Positions 1 through 6,757 of a DNA stretch of 41,871 nt are shown here, in pieces. Position 1 is the stretch's first letter; each line of letters starts with the position of its first letter. Origin of the DNA: JAFGOG01 sp034429215 (GTDB lineage Bacteria > Chloroflexota > Anaerolineae > JAAYZQ01). The notes below the pieces were generated by a model. It did no database searches, was not told where the DNA came from, and saw nothing but the letters and a program-made list of their open reading frames with translations. The stretch is taken from positions 1 to 41,871 of the forward strand of contig DAOUGI010000065.1 of the NCBI GenBank assembly GCA_034429215.1, read 5' to 3'. A program made the translations under genes and the position numbers.

Positions 1-344
1 TACAGCGATTCCACGTCCACCCCGCACTTGGCCGCGTACGACGGGTCGAGGGCGTGCTCCATGTCAATGTAGGCCGCCACCCCTCCCATCGCCTGCGCCT
101 CGGCCACGATGTGCTGGCACAGGGTGGTCTTGCCCGAGCCTTCCGGGCCAAAGATTTCGATCACACGGCCGCGGGGGATGCCACCGACGCCCAGGGCCAG
201 GTCGAGGACCAGAGAGCCGGTGGGGATGACGTCGATCTGCAAGTGGCCGGCCTGGCCCAGCCGCATGATTGCCCCCTCACCATACCGCTTTTGAATGCTG
301 TTCAAAGTCGTCTCCAATGCCTGACGCCGCCCGTTATCTTTCAT
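1..344 (-). CDS. recA: Recombinase RecA, N-terminal part (runs off the window)
   Basis: RecA is the ATP-dependent strand-exchange protein of homologous recombination and the co-protease that triggers LexA self-cleavage. The minus strand from 344 encodes the first ~114 residues: the N-terminal helix (GRRQALETTLNSIQKRYGEG), the LGVGGIPRGR segment, the Walker A loop GPEGSGKTT and the MEHALDPSYAAKCGVD stretch after it. These are close to the family consensus; the rest lies beyond base 1. The start ATG (344-342) sits behind a strong AGGAGGAAAG ribosome site, and a consensus promoter lies just upstream (379-407). Divergent from the PfkB gene. Identification is essentially certain. Confidence 0.97.
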   Translation of the reverse strand, partial: MKDNGRRQALETTLNSIQKRYGEGAIMRLGQAGHLQIDVIPTGSLVLDLALGVGGIPRGRVIEIFGPEGSGKTTLCQHIVAEAQAMGGVAAYIDMEHALDPSYAAKCGVDVESL

Positions 345-378
345 CTTTCCTCCTGTTGGTCTCACCGGAAATGGATAG

Positions 379-407
379 AGTATAGCACAAATGTTCTGTC
401 CTGTCAA
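379..407 (-). promoter_or_regulatory. recA promoter
   Basis: On the minus strand TTGACA (407-402), a 17-base spacer and TATACT (384-379) form a near-perfect sigma70-type promoter about 35 bases upstream of the recA start codon. Read directly from the sequence; activity is inferred. Confidence 0.85.
385..396 (-). promoter_or_regulatory. Possible LexA (SOS) box inside the recA promoter spacer
   Basis: The minus strand reads GAACATTTGTGC immediately upstream of the -10 box. It matches the Gram-positive type SOS box GAAC-N4-GTTC at 7 of 8 half-site positions (GTGC instead of GTTC). A repressor bound here would cover the -10/-35 spacer of recA, the usual place for LexA. The match is imperfect, and the LexA specificity of this organism is unknown. 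Confidence 0.45.
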
Positions 408-472
408 ATCTTTGAGCTCGATGGTTCGAACATCTGAGATTGAATGCGCGGCACGGGATGTGAATACCGCCC

Positions 473-494
473 CGGTAAAATTCCATTTTTACCG
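473..494. promoter_or_regulatory. Operator-like perfect inverted repeat upstream of the PfkB-BtpA operon
   Basis: CGGTAAAA (473-480), six bases, then TTTTACCG (487-494) form a perfect 8-bp inverted repeat. It covers the candidate -35 and spacer of the promoter driving the kinase gene. The size and position fit a dimeric repressor; no regulator gene is adjacent, so the cognate protein is unknown. Confidence 0.55.
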
Positions 495-509
495 ACACCG
501 TGGTATACT
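481..509 (+). promoter_or_regulatory. Candidate promoter of the PfkB-BtpA operon
   Basis: TATACT (504-509) is a good -10 box; 17 bases upstream the -35 position holds only TTCCAT (481-486). The weak -35 and the overlapping inverted repeat suggest a regulated promoter. It lies 43 bases before the kinase ATG. Confidence 0.5.
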
Positions 510-551
510 TGTGTAGCCCTCCACTATGCTAAGGGCACAGACGAGTAAGTC

Positions 552-1586
552 ATGCCGGATGTCGTCGCTTTGGGTGACCTGAATGTAGATGTCATTGCCC
601 ACTTTGCCGGCTTTCCCAGCAAAGGGGGCGATGCCCTCGCCTATTCGACAGAGCTTCACTGCGGCGGCTCAGCAGCCAATGCGGCGATAGCCCTAGCCCG
701 GCTGGGCGTCACGGTGGGGCTAATCGCGCGCGTCGGCCCTGACTCGTGGGCGCTCAAGGCGCTCAACAGCCTACAGACGGCAGGCGTCGATGCCGGGGGA
801 CTGCAACGCGATCCGGCGGCCATGACCGGCCTAATGTACGTCGTCGTCACACCCGATGGCGACCGGACCATCCTCGGCTACCGCGGCGCCAACGTCTTGA
901 CCGATCCCAACCAGATCCACGAGGAGTATGTCCAAAGCGCCAAGGTGTTCCACCTGTCGGGCTATGCTCTGCTGGCAGAGCCGCAGCGGAGCGCGGCGCT
1001 GCTGACCATGGAGATGGCATGTCGCCACGGCCTGATAGTGACGCTCGATCCTGGGGTGAGTATATCACAAGCCGCGCTCGACGAGATGCATGCCCTGTTG
1101 CCGGTGGTCAACATCCTCTTGCCCAATCTGGACGAAGCCCAAAAGCTGACCAAGATGACCGCGCCTGAGGATTGCGCTCAAATCCTGCTCAGCAAAGGCT
1201 GCCAGGCAGTTGCTTTGAAGCTGGGGCGGGACGGCTGCCTGGTAGGCAACCGCGAGGGGTTGAGGCGTGTACCAGGTCTTGCCGTCGAGGCACGGGATAG
1301 CACAGGCGCCGGCGACGGTTTCGCTGCCGGTTTTATCGCCGGCCGCCTGGCAGGGCTGAGCCTGCACAGCGCCGCAATTTTGGGCAATGCCTTGGGAGCT
1401 ATGGCGGCGGCTCATGTGGGAGCAAGCATGGAGGCGATGGAAGGGCGTGATGTGCTGGCTTTGCTGCAAAGCTATGGCCAGCAGGAGGCGCACAGCGAGC
1501 ACCTGGAGGCGCTACAGCAGGCGATCGACCTAATATCGGCAAGGTTCACAGAACAGGAGGAAGAAAAGAAACCATGGTGGAAGTAG
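552..1586 (+). CDS. PfkB-family carbohydrate (ribokinase-like) kinase
   Basis: A 344-residue sugar or nucleoside kinase of the ribokinase/PfkB family, transferring the ATP gamma-phosphate to a sugar hydroxyl. Family features are in order: the N-terminal GDLNVDVIAH strand, the GGSAANAAIALARLG signature (PfkB motif 1) near residues 36-50, and the anion-hole and catalytic-base motif DSTGAGDGFAAGF near residue 250, where the second Asp is the base. Length is normal for the family with a ~30-residue charged tail. The substrate cannot be read from sequence. Its 3' end overlaps the next gene by 13 bases, so the two are translationally coupled; the partner is a BtpA/SgcQ barrel, suggesting the kinase product may feed it. 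Probably controlled through the inverted repeat at 473-494. Confidence 0.93.
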   Translation: MPDVVALGDLNVDVIAHFAGFPSKGGDALAYSTELHCGGSAANAAIALARLGVTVGLIARVGPDSWALKALNSLQTAGVDAGGLQRDPAAMTGLMYVVVTPDGDRTILGYRGANVLTDPNQIHEEYVQSAKVFHLSGYALLAEPQRSAALLTMEMACRHGLIVTLDPGVSISQAALDEMHALLPVVNILLPNLDEAQKLTKMTAPEDCAQILLSKGCQAVALKLGRDGCLVGNREGLRRVPGLAVEARDSTGAGDGFAAGFIAGRLAGLSLHSAAILGNALGAMAAAHVGASMEAMEGRDVLALLQSYGQQEAHSEHLEALQQAIDLISARFTEQEEEKKPWWK

Positions 1587-2428
1587 CGTGGAAACAGCGT
1601 TTGGACGACATCCGGATCAACTCTCTGACCGATATTTTCGGCGTGGAAAAGCCGGTCATCGGCATGGTCCACCTCTGGCCGCTGCCGGGTGCGCCGGGAT
1701 ACACCGGCTATGGCATCGGCGCTATCATCGACCACGCCCGGCGTGACGCCGAAGCGCTGCTGGCAGGCGGCGTAAACGGGCTAATGGTGGAGAACATGTG
1801 GGATTTGCCCTACTACGTCGGCGCCGATGTGCAGGTGCAAGCCATGACCTGCCAGGCGGTGGCGGCGCGGGCGATCGTCGATATGGCCGACGTACCGGTC
1901 GGCATCAACGTCGTGCACAACGGCGGGCTGGTAGCGCTGGCCATCGCCATCGCCGCCGGTGCGTCTTTTATGCGCGTCTGCATCCTCACCGGTTCCCGGC
2001 TGTGGGACACCGGGGAGCTGGACCACGGCTGTGCGGCAGACCTGCTGCGCCGTCGCAAAGAGCTCAACGCCGAGCACGTCAGGCTTTTTGCCGACGTGGA
2101 CAAGAAGCATTCTGTGCCTTTTCCGGGTCTGGATCTGGAAACGCACATCGAATGGACCGAGTTCTACCGGGCCGATGCGCTCATCGTTTCGGGGCGCATG
2201 ACCGGTGACGCGCCGCCGGTGGACAAGGTCCGCCGGGCGAAGGAGATGGCAACCCGCCCCATCCTCTTGGGCAGCGGCACGACGGCGGAGAACATCGCCA
2301 AGTTCCTGGCCTATGCCGACGGCGCCATCGTCGGCAGCAGCCTGAAAGTGGACGGTATTGCCGAAAACCCGGTGGATGTGGAGCGGGTGCGGCGGTATGT
2401 GGATGCCGTGAAGGCAGTGCGTGGGTGA
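1574..2428 (+). CDS. BtpA/SgcQ-family TIM-barrel protein
   Basis: This 284-residue protein has the hallmarks of the BtpA family: VIGMVHLWPLPGAPGY near the N terminus, NGLMVENMWDLPY, GINVVHNGG, and C-terminal GSGTTAENIAKFLAYADGAIVGSSLK, which resembles the phosphate-binding end of (beta/alpha)8 barrels. BtpA in cyanobacteria was named for an effect on photosystem I accumulation; SgcQ-like members occur in sugar operons, and the biochemical activity is not settled. The start codon ATGGTGG lies inside the end of the kinase gene behind AGGAGGAAG. With a PfkB kinase as operon partner, a role in phosphosugar metabolism is more likely here than photosynthesis, since no photosystem gene is visible. 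Family assignment is firm; function is inference. Confidence 0.9.
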   Translation: MVEVAWKQRLDDIRINSLTDIFGVEKPVIGMVHLWPLPGAPGYTGYGIGAIIDHARRDAEALLAGGVNGLMVENMWDLPYYVGADVQVQAMTCQAVAARAIVDMADVPVGINVVHNGGLVALAIAIAAGASFMRVCILTGSRLWDTGELDHGCAADLLRRRKELNAEHVRLFADVDKKHSVPFPGLDLETHIEWTEFYRADALIVSGRMTGDAPPVDKVRRAKEMATRPILLGSGTTAENIAKFLAYADGAIVGSSLKVDGIAENPVDVERVRRYVDAVKAVRG

Positions 2429-2429
2429 T

Positions 2430-2478
2430 AAAAAGGCCGGCGATGTTTGCCGCAAGGTGGAGCAAACATCGCCGGCCT
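2430..2478 (-). terminator. Intrinsic terminator of glnA
   Basis: Perfect inverted repeat: left arm 2434-2449 (AGGCCGGCGATGTTTG) and right arm 2463-2478, extendable by one further C-G pair. Read on the minus strand it is followed by TTTT, as expected for the end of the glnA transcript 15 bases beyond its stop. On the plus strand it follows the BtpA gene without a T-run, so it may serve both poorly. Confidence 0.8.
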
Positions 2479-2492
2479 GGACCTAGACGATC

Positions 2493-3914
2493 CTACACGT
2501 CAAAGTAGAGCGCCATCTCATAAGGATGGGGCCGGTCGCGTACCTCCAGATACTCGTGGTTCATCTTGTAGTCGATCCAGTCCTGGATCAACCCCTCATC
2601 CATGACATCGCCGGCCAACAAAAAGTCGTGGTCTTGGTCCAGGGCCTCAAGGGCGATGCTCAGCGATGTAGGCAAACCTCTGATCTTTTTCCTCTCCTCG
2701 GCGCTCCAGGCAAAAACGTTGGTATCAAAGGGGCCAAAGCCGGCCTTGGTGGGATCGATCTGGCGCGCGATGCCGTCCAGGCCCGCCATCAATTGGGCCG
2801 TCAACGCCAGGTAAACGTTGCAGGTCGCGTCGGGCGGACGGAATTCGAACCGCTGCATAGTCGGGCTCTTGACGTATTTGGGGATACGCACCGCCGCGCT
2901 CCGGTTGCCCAGCGAGAAAAAGAGGTTCACCGGCGCCTCGTAGCCAGGGACCAACCGTCGGAACGAGTTGGTGCTGGGGTTGGTCAGGGCCAGCAAGGCC
3001 GGGCTGTGCTGAAGCAGACCACCTATGTAATGGAGCGCCATCTGACTCAGCCCGGCGTAGCCGTCGGCGTCGTAGAAGAGCGACAGCCCGTCTTTGATCA
3101 GCATCTGGTGAAAGTGCATGCCGTTGCCCGCCTCGCCAAACAGCGGCTTGGGCATGAAGGTAACGGTCTGGTTATGCGCCGCGGCCGTCATCTTGGTCAC
3201 GTACTTGACCACCATGGTTGCGTCGCCGCTCTCCAACAGCCCCATCATCGGCGTCTCAATCTCTGACTGGCCAGGCCCGCCTACCTCGTGGTGGTGGTAC
3301 TTGACCGGCACGCCCATCGCCTCCAGGTGCAGGCACATCTCGCTGCGCAGGTTGTAGAGCGAATCCTTGGGTGGGATGGCGTGGTAGCCGCCGTGCATGG
3401 GAATGTAATGGCCAAGGCCGCCGTGAGGGCTGTTCCACATCCCCTCCGCCGATTCCAGGCGGTAGCCAGTGCGGTGTACTTCGTTCTCAAAGGCCACGGA
3501 GTTGAAGATATAAAACTCGAACTCGGGCCCCCAGCGGCTTTCGTCGGCGATACCGAGCTCGCGCAGATACTCCTCGGCGCGGCGGGCGGTGTTACGGGGA
3601 TCGCGGGGGAAGGGATGCCGGGTATCGGCTTCGCGGGCCGTGCAGATAAAGCTCAGAGTCGGGACCTGCCAGAAGGGGTCCACAAAGCCGGTAGGCAAGT
3701 CGGGCACCAGGACCATATCGCCGGCTTTGACCGGTTTGAGGCCAACGCTCGAAGCATCAAACCCCACACCGTTATCCATCAGGTCGGGCGTGAACTGGTC
3801 AGCCGGCACCGTAATGTGATGCCAGCGCCCCCAAAGGTCACAGAACTTGAGGTCTACCATTTTGACGTCGCTGTCTGTGACGAATTTTCTTGCTTCGTCA
3901 AAGTTGTGGAACAT
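2493..3914 (-). CDS. glnA: Glutamine synthetase, type I
   Basis: ATP-dependent ligation of ammonia to glutamate, the cytoplasmic entry of nitrogen into glutamine. The 473 residues show the type I motifs in order: VDLKFCDLWGRW (beta-grasp), GFDASSVG (latch region, shorter than the usual GFDGSS loop), GPEFEFYIF, HHEVGGPGQSEIE, FMPKPLFGEAGNGMHFH, NPSTNSFRRLVPG, RFEFRPPDATCN. The start is taken at ATG 3914 because AAAGGAG lies 10 bases upstream; the earlier in-frame GTG at 3923 touches the SD. The region aligned with the adenylylation site (NLYDLP in enteric enzymes) reads NVFAWS near residue 398, so the target Tyr is absent and covalent regulation by GlnE is unlikely. Follows the nitroreductase gene by 25 bases, probably one transcript. 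Confidence 0.95.
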   Translation of the reverse strand: MFHNFDEARKFVTDSDVKMVDLKFCDLWGRWHHITVPADQFTPDLMDNGVGFDASSVGLKPVKAGDMVLVPDLPTGFVDPFWQVPTLSFICTAREADTRHPFPRDPRNTARRAEEYLRELGIADESRWGPEFEFYIFNSVAFENEVHRTGYRLESAEGMWNSPHGGLGHYIPMHGGYHAIPPKDSLYNLRSEMCLHLEAMGVPVKYHHHEVGGPGQSEIETPMMGLLESGDATMVVKYVTKMTAAAHNQTVTFMPKPLFGEAGNGMHFHQMLIKDGLSLFYDADGYAGLSQMALHYIGGLLQHSPALLALTNPSTNSFRRLVPGYEAPVNLFFSLGNRSAAVRIPKYVKSPTMQRFEFRPPDATCNVYLALTAQLMAGLDGIARQIDPTKAGFGPFDTNVFAWSAEERKKIRGLPTSLSIALEALDQDHDFLLAGDVMDEGLIQDWIDYKMNHEYLEVRDRPHPYEMALYFDV

Positions 3915-3939
3915 CGTTGTCACACTCCTTTAAATTGGT

Positions 3940-4464
3940 CTAGTCGCTATGCTCCCGTTTCCACTTGTCGTAGTGGACGCGCTTTGGATCGTATTGGGTG
4001 TGGGCTTGTTGCTCTTCGGCGGGGTGCCCAATTGCCACCAGGCACAAGACTTCCACGTCGTCAGGGATATCCAGTACCTGGCCGACATATTTCATTCGCT
4101 TTTTGTTGGGGTAGACGCTGATCCATACCCCACCCAGACCCAGAGCCGTGACCGCCAAGAGTAGATTCTGAGTCGCGGCGCAGGTGTCCTCGACCCAATG
4201 GTGCTCGGAAACCTCGCTGTCACCACAAACGACGATAGCCAGCGGCGCATTGGCCAACATGTGGGCGTATTTGTGGGTCTCGGCCAGCTTGTCGAGCAGT
4301 TTGCGCTTGCGAACGACGACGAAATGCCAGGGACAAAGGTTTTGAAAAGATGGCGCGGCCATCGCAGCCTTGAGCATCGTTTCTACCTGTTCATCGGTCA
4401 CCGGCTCGTCGGTGTACTCCCGGATGCTGCGGCGAGTATACATGACTTGCAGCAGATCGTCCAT
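3940..4464 (-). CDS. Nitroreductase-family flavoprotein
   Basis: A 174-residue FMN-dependent NAD(P)H oxidoreductase of the nitroreductase superfamily. The N-terminal TRRSIREYTDEPV (phosphate-binding Arg cluster), APSFQNLCPWHFVVV (FMN contact) and LGLGGVWISVYP near the C terminus are typical of the small members. The start is ATG 4464, preceded by GGAGGAGG at ideal spacing; an upstream in-frame TTG (4479) overlaps that SD and is rejected. First gene of a probable operon with glnA. The physiological substrate is not predictable. The linkage to nitrogen assimilation may be coincidental. Confidence 0.92.
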   Translation of the reverse strand: MDDLLQVMYTRRSIREYTDEPVTDEQVETMLKAAMAAPSFQNLCPWHFVVVRKRKLLDKLAETHKYAHMLANAPLAIVVCGDSEVSEHHWVEDTCAATQNLLLAVTALGLGGVWISVYPNKKRMKYVGQVLDIPDDVEVLCLVAIGHPAEEQQAHTQYDPKRVHYDKWKREHSD

Positions 4465-4493
4465 AGCCTCCTCCTCCAAAATTCAGGATCGCA

Positions 4494-4513
4494 GCCGGGC
4501 AACAACGCCCGGC
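4494..4513 (-). promoter_or_regulatory. Hairpin in the nitroreductase-glnA leader
   Basis: GCCGGGC (494-500 of the 4 kb block) and GCCCGGC (507-513) pair perfectly around AACAAC, between the promoter and the ribosome site of the nitroreductase gene. It is too short and lacks a T-run, so it is not a clear terminator; it may affect leader stability. Confidence 0.35.
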
Positions 4514-4529
4514 ACCCGGTACGACCGCT

Positions 4530-4558
4530 ATTATACCGGAACCGGCTCGAAACCCCAA
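4530..4558 (-). promoter_or_regulatory. Promoter of the nitroreductase-glnA operon
   Basis: Minus strand TTGGGG (4558-4553), 17 bases, TATAAT (4535-4530), 66 bases before the nitroreductase ATG. The -10 is perfect and the -35 partial. Confidence 0.65.
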
Positions 4559-4610
4559 ACGAACGGGGTATCTTGCCAGTTTCCGCCGAGTCGAGTATAA
4601 TATGCGCGCT

Positions 4611-4955
4611 TTATTGGACGCGGACGACGAGACGTGCCTTGTTCCACAAATCTTCGAGATTGTAATAGGCGCGCAGCCTGGGCTCAAAGATGTGAACGAC
4701 CACCGGGCCATAGTCGAGCAGAACCCAGCCAGAGATAGGCTGTCCTTCCATGTGCAGCCGGTGGCCGCCAACTGCGGTGGCCCTTTCGTCAACGTGTTCC
4801 GAAATGGCCTTGAACTGAGGCGTGCTGTCGGCGTTGCACAGGATGAAATAGTCGGCCAGCAGGGTAATCTCCTGCATGTCCAACATGACGATGTCTGAGC
4901 CAAGCTTTTCGGCGATGGCATCCACGATGGTGTGAGCTAATTCAAGCGATTCCAG
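4611..4955 (-). CDS. rsfS: Ribosomal silencing factor RsfS (probable CTG start)
   Basis: RsfS binds ribosomal protein uL14 and blocks joining of the subunits in starvation. The protein shows DIVMLDMQEITLLADYFILC, HRLHMEGQPISGWVLLDYG and VVVHIFEPRLRAYYNLEDLW, all canonical. The usual N-terminal stretch (ESLELAHTIVDAIAEK) is present in frame, but the only start that includes it is CTG at 4955-4953, with TGA two codons upstream. GGAGG (4967-4963) is spaced 7 bases from this CTG. A GTG at 4925 is the first conventional start, but it would drop the first conserved helix. With CTG the protein is 114 residues, the normal size. Follows the Mut7-C gene closely, so co-transcribed. Start choice is inference; family is certain. 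Confidence 0.9.
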   Translation of the reverse strand: MESLELAHTIVDAIAEKLGSDIVMLDMQEITLLADYFILCNADSTPQFKAISEHVDERATAVGGHRLHMEGQPISGWVLLDYGPVVVHIFEPRLRAYYNLEDLWNKARLVVRVQ

Positions 4956-4968
4956 AGTTCAGCCTCCA

Positions 4969-5409
4969 TTATAGGTTTTTCAGATGCTCGTCCATGTGCT
5001 GCCAATGCGTGCCGCGCCAGTAGACGCGCTGGCAAGCAGGGCAGCGGCTGAACGAGTCGTGGGTTTGGATCACATAGGCCGGCACCCGCGCCTGTGCCGT
5101 TTCACGGTCGATGGTCTCCAACAGTTGATTGCAGACCGGACAGCGGGAAAAGGCACGGTCGGGCGCCAGGCTCAGGTCAGCCAAAACCTGGCGGACCTGG
5201 TCATCAAGGTGTTCACCGACCACCAGCAGGGCATGCAGTCCACGGCGCCGGGCCAGCTCATGGTCGCGTGTGAGCAGCACCCGGTTTTCCGCTCGGGCCA
5301 GGCGCGCCAGTTGGTGATCGTTCAGGCCGGCATCGAACAGGGTGTCGTAGCCCAGAATACGCAACCATTTGGCCAATGTGCCTAACATAGCATCGGCGAT
5401 GAATCTCAT
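4969..5409 (-). CDS. Mut7-C RNase-domain protein with zinc ribbon
   Basis: A 146-residue protein of the Mut7-C family (PIN-like nuclease fold plus zinc ribbon). N-terminal MRFIADAMLGTLAKWLRILGYD carries the conserved Asp of the PIN-like active site, LLTRDHELARRR a second acidic site, and the C-terminal half has CPVCN and CPACQRVYWRGTH, the paired Cys motifs and YWxGTH signature. Predicted metal-dependent RNase by homology; substrate not known. Its stop TAA overlaps an ATG (TAATG) that opens a 10-codon frame upstream of rsfS. Its start codon overlaps, on the other strand, the start of the Amt-like gene, so the two diverge from shared DNA with no spacer. Confidence 0.9.
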   Translation of the reverse strand: MRFIADAMLGTLAKWLRILGYDTLFDAGLNDHQLARLARAENRVLLTRDHELARRRGLHALLVVGEHLDDQVRQVLADLSLAPDRAFSRCPVCNQLLETIDRETAQARVPAYVIQTHDSFSRCPACQRVYWRGTHWQHMDEHLKNL

Positions 5410-6757
5410 GGATAATACTCAGCTCACGATACTCAATGCTCAATTCGCCGTTTTGGCGCTACTCCTGCCGGCCGGTCTGCTGCTGATCTCCGGGGCCGGG
5501 CTGGCCGGTCGCCGTCCGGCCCGGTCGGCAATGGCCGGCCTAGGCGCGCTGGCCCTGGCCGTCGCCGGCTATTGGGCCTGCGGCTTTGCCTTCCAGATGG
5601 GCGGCGTCGGCCTGGTGAGCGATCTCCCTGACCTGGAAGGGCTGGCATGGGAGTGGGCCTCACCCCTGAACCTCGACTGGGGTGCGATGGGCCTGCGCGG
5701 CTTTTTGTTGCTGGGCGAAGCCTCGACCCCGACCGCCTTGTCGCTCTTCCTGGCCTACCTGCCGGCCGTCGCCGTGGCGGTGCTGCTACCTATGCTGGCG
5801 ATTCGCGAGCGGATGCCCGGCTGGATGGCCGCCCTGAGCGGGCTGCTGGTGGCGGCCCTGGTCTATCCCGTTGCCGGCAACTGGTTCTCGGGCGGTGGCT
5901 GGCTGATGCACACCGGTCAGACATTGGGCTACGGCCATGGGTACGTCGATCCGGCCGGCATCAGCACAGCAGCCTTGATAGGCGGGCTGGCTGCGCTGTT
6001 GGGCATCGCCTTCTTCGGGCGGCGCTTGCCGCCTCTGCCTGAGGGCGAGCTGCCCACCCTGCCACCAGTCCACCTACCGGTCATGGCCGCGCTGGGCGCT
6101 CTCCTGGTCGCCATCGGGGGAGCCGCCTCGGCCGGTTCCAACCCGATCCACGTCCAGGCCGGTCTGTCTATTCCCCTCGCCAGCGTCAACCTAATGCTGG
6201 CCGCCGCGGGCGGCGCGCTGGCGCCCAGCCTCTACACCTGGCTGACCACGGGCGCCGCCGACTCGTTGATGGCCGCCAGGGGCACCGCTGCCGGCGTGCT
6301 CAGCATCGCCGCCGCCATGGCTTTTGCGCCGCCGTGGGCAGCGCTGGCCCTGGGCGTCGCCGCCGGGCTGCTGGTGCCGCTGGTCACCTTCCTGGTACGC
6401 TATGCCCTTCACGTCGACGATCCCACCGGCGCCGTGCCTATCGGGCTGCTGGGCGGCATCCTGGGCATACTGGCGCCAGGTATCTTGAGTGACGGCCGGT
6501 TTGGCCTGGGGTGGAACGGGATCGGCGCCGAAGTCTACCGAGGCGTGGCCGGCCAGGGTGTGACCGGCCTGTTAGCCGCGCCGGGCATGGCCGCCGACTG
6601 GCCGGGACAGATCAACGCCCAACTGGTAGGTCTGGCCGCCGTGGCCGCGCTGACGGTGATTCTGGTTGGAATCCTATCCCTAGTTTTAAAAGTGCTCCTT
6701 CTCCTGTGGCGATCTACCCCCACGCCCGAGGGAGAAGCGGGTTCTACACCTTCTTAA
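5408..6757 (+). CDS. Divergent Amt/Rh-family membrane protein (ammonium transporter-like)
   Basis: About 450 residues and 11 predicted membrane segments with recognisable Amt order: an ~LPAGLLLISGAGLAGRR segment (TM1), a RERMPGWM turn followed by LVYPVAGNWFSGGGWL (as in VYxPVAHWVWGxGGWL of AmtB), and the LMLAAAGGALAPSLYTWL / GTAAGVLSIAAAMAFAPPWAAL / DDPTGAVPIGLLGGILG block. Membrane location is clear. The two pore histidines of canonical Amt appear absent: the DxAGGxxVH motif reads DPAGISTAAL (~180-190), and the D[A/V]xxVHGVGG motif reads DDPTGAVPIGLLGG (~337-350). No good SD precedes ATG 5408 or ATG 5399, so the start is uncertain. It overlaps prs tail-to-tail by 14 bases. It may be an altered channel or a sensor-like relative; transport is not established. 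Confidence 0.8.
   Translation: MDNTQLTILNAQFAVLALLLPAGLLLISGAGLAGRRPARSAMAGLGALALAVAGYWACGFAFQMGGVGLVSDLPDLEGLAWEWASPLNLDWGAMGLRGFLLLGEASTPTALSLFLAYLPAVAVAVLLPMLAIRERMPGWMAALSGLLVAALVYPVAGNWFSGGGWLMHTGQTLGYGHGYVDPAGISTAALIGGLAALLGIAFFGRRLPPLPEGELPTLPPVHLPVMAALGALLVAIGGAASAGSNPIHVQAGLSIPLASVNLMLAAAGGALAPSLYTWLTTGAADSLMAARGTAAGVLSIAAAMAFAPPWAALALGVAAGLLVPLVTFLVRYALHVDDPTGAVPIGLLGGILGILAPGILSDGRFGLGWNGIGAEVYRGVAGQGVTGLLAAPGMAADWPGQINAQLVGLAAVAALTVILVGILSLVLKVLLLLWRSTPTPEGEAGSTPS

Noticed and set aside
4465..4479. TTG start for the nitroreductase
   Set aside because: It would bury the strong GGAGGAGG ribosome site that serves ATG 4464.
4596..4601. Plus-strand TATAAT between rsfS and the nitroreductase gene
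   Set aside because: No plus-strand gene follows, and no -35 is present at the right distance; AT-rich intergenic DNA explains it.
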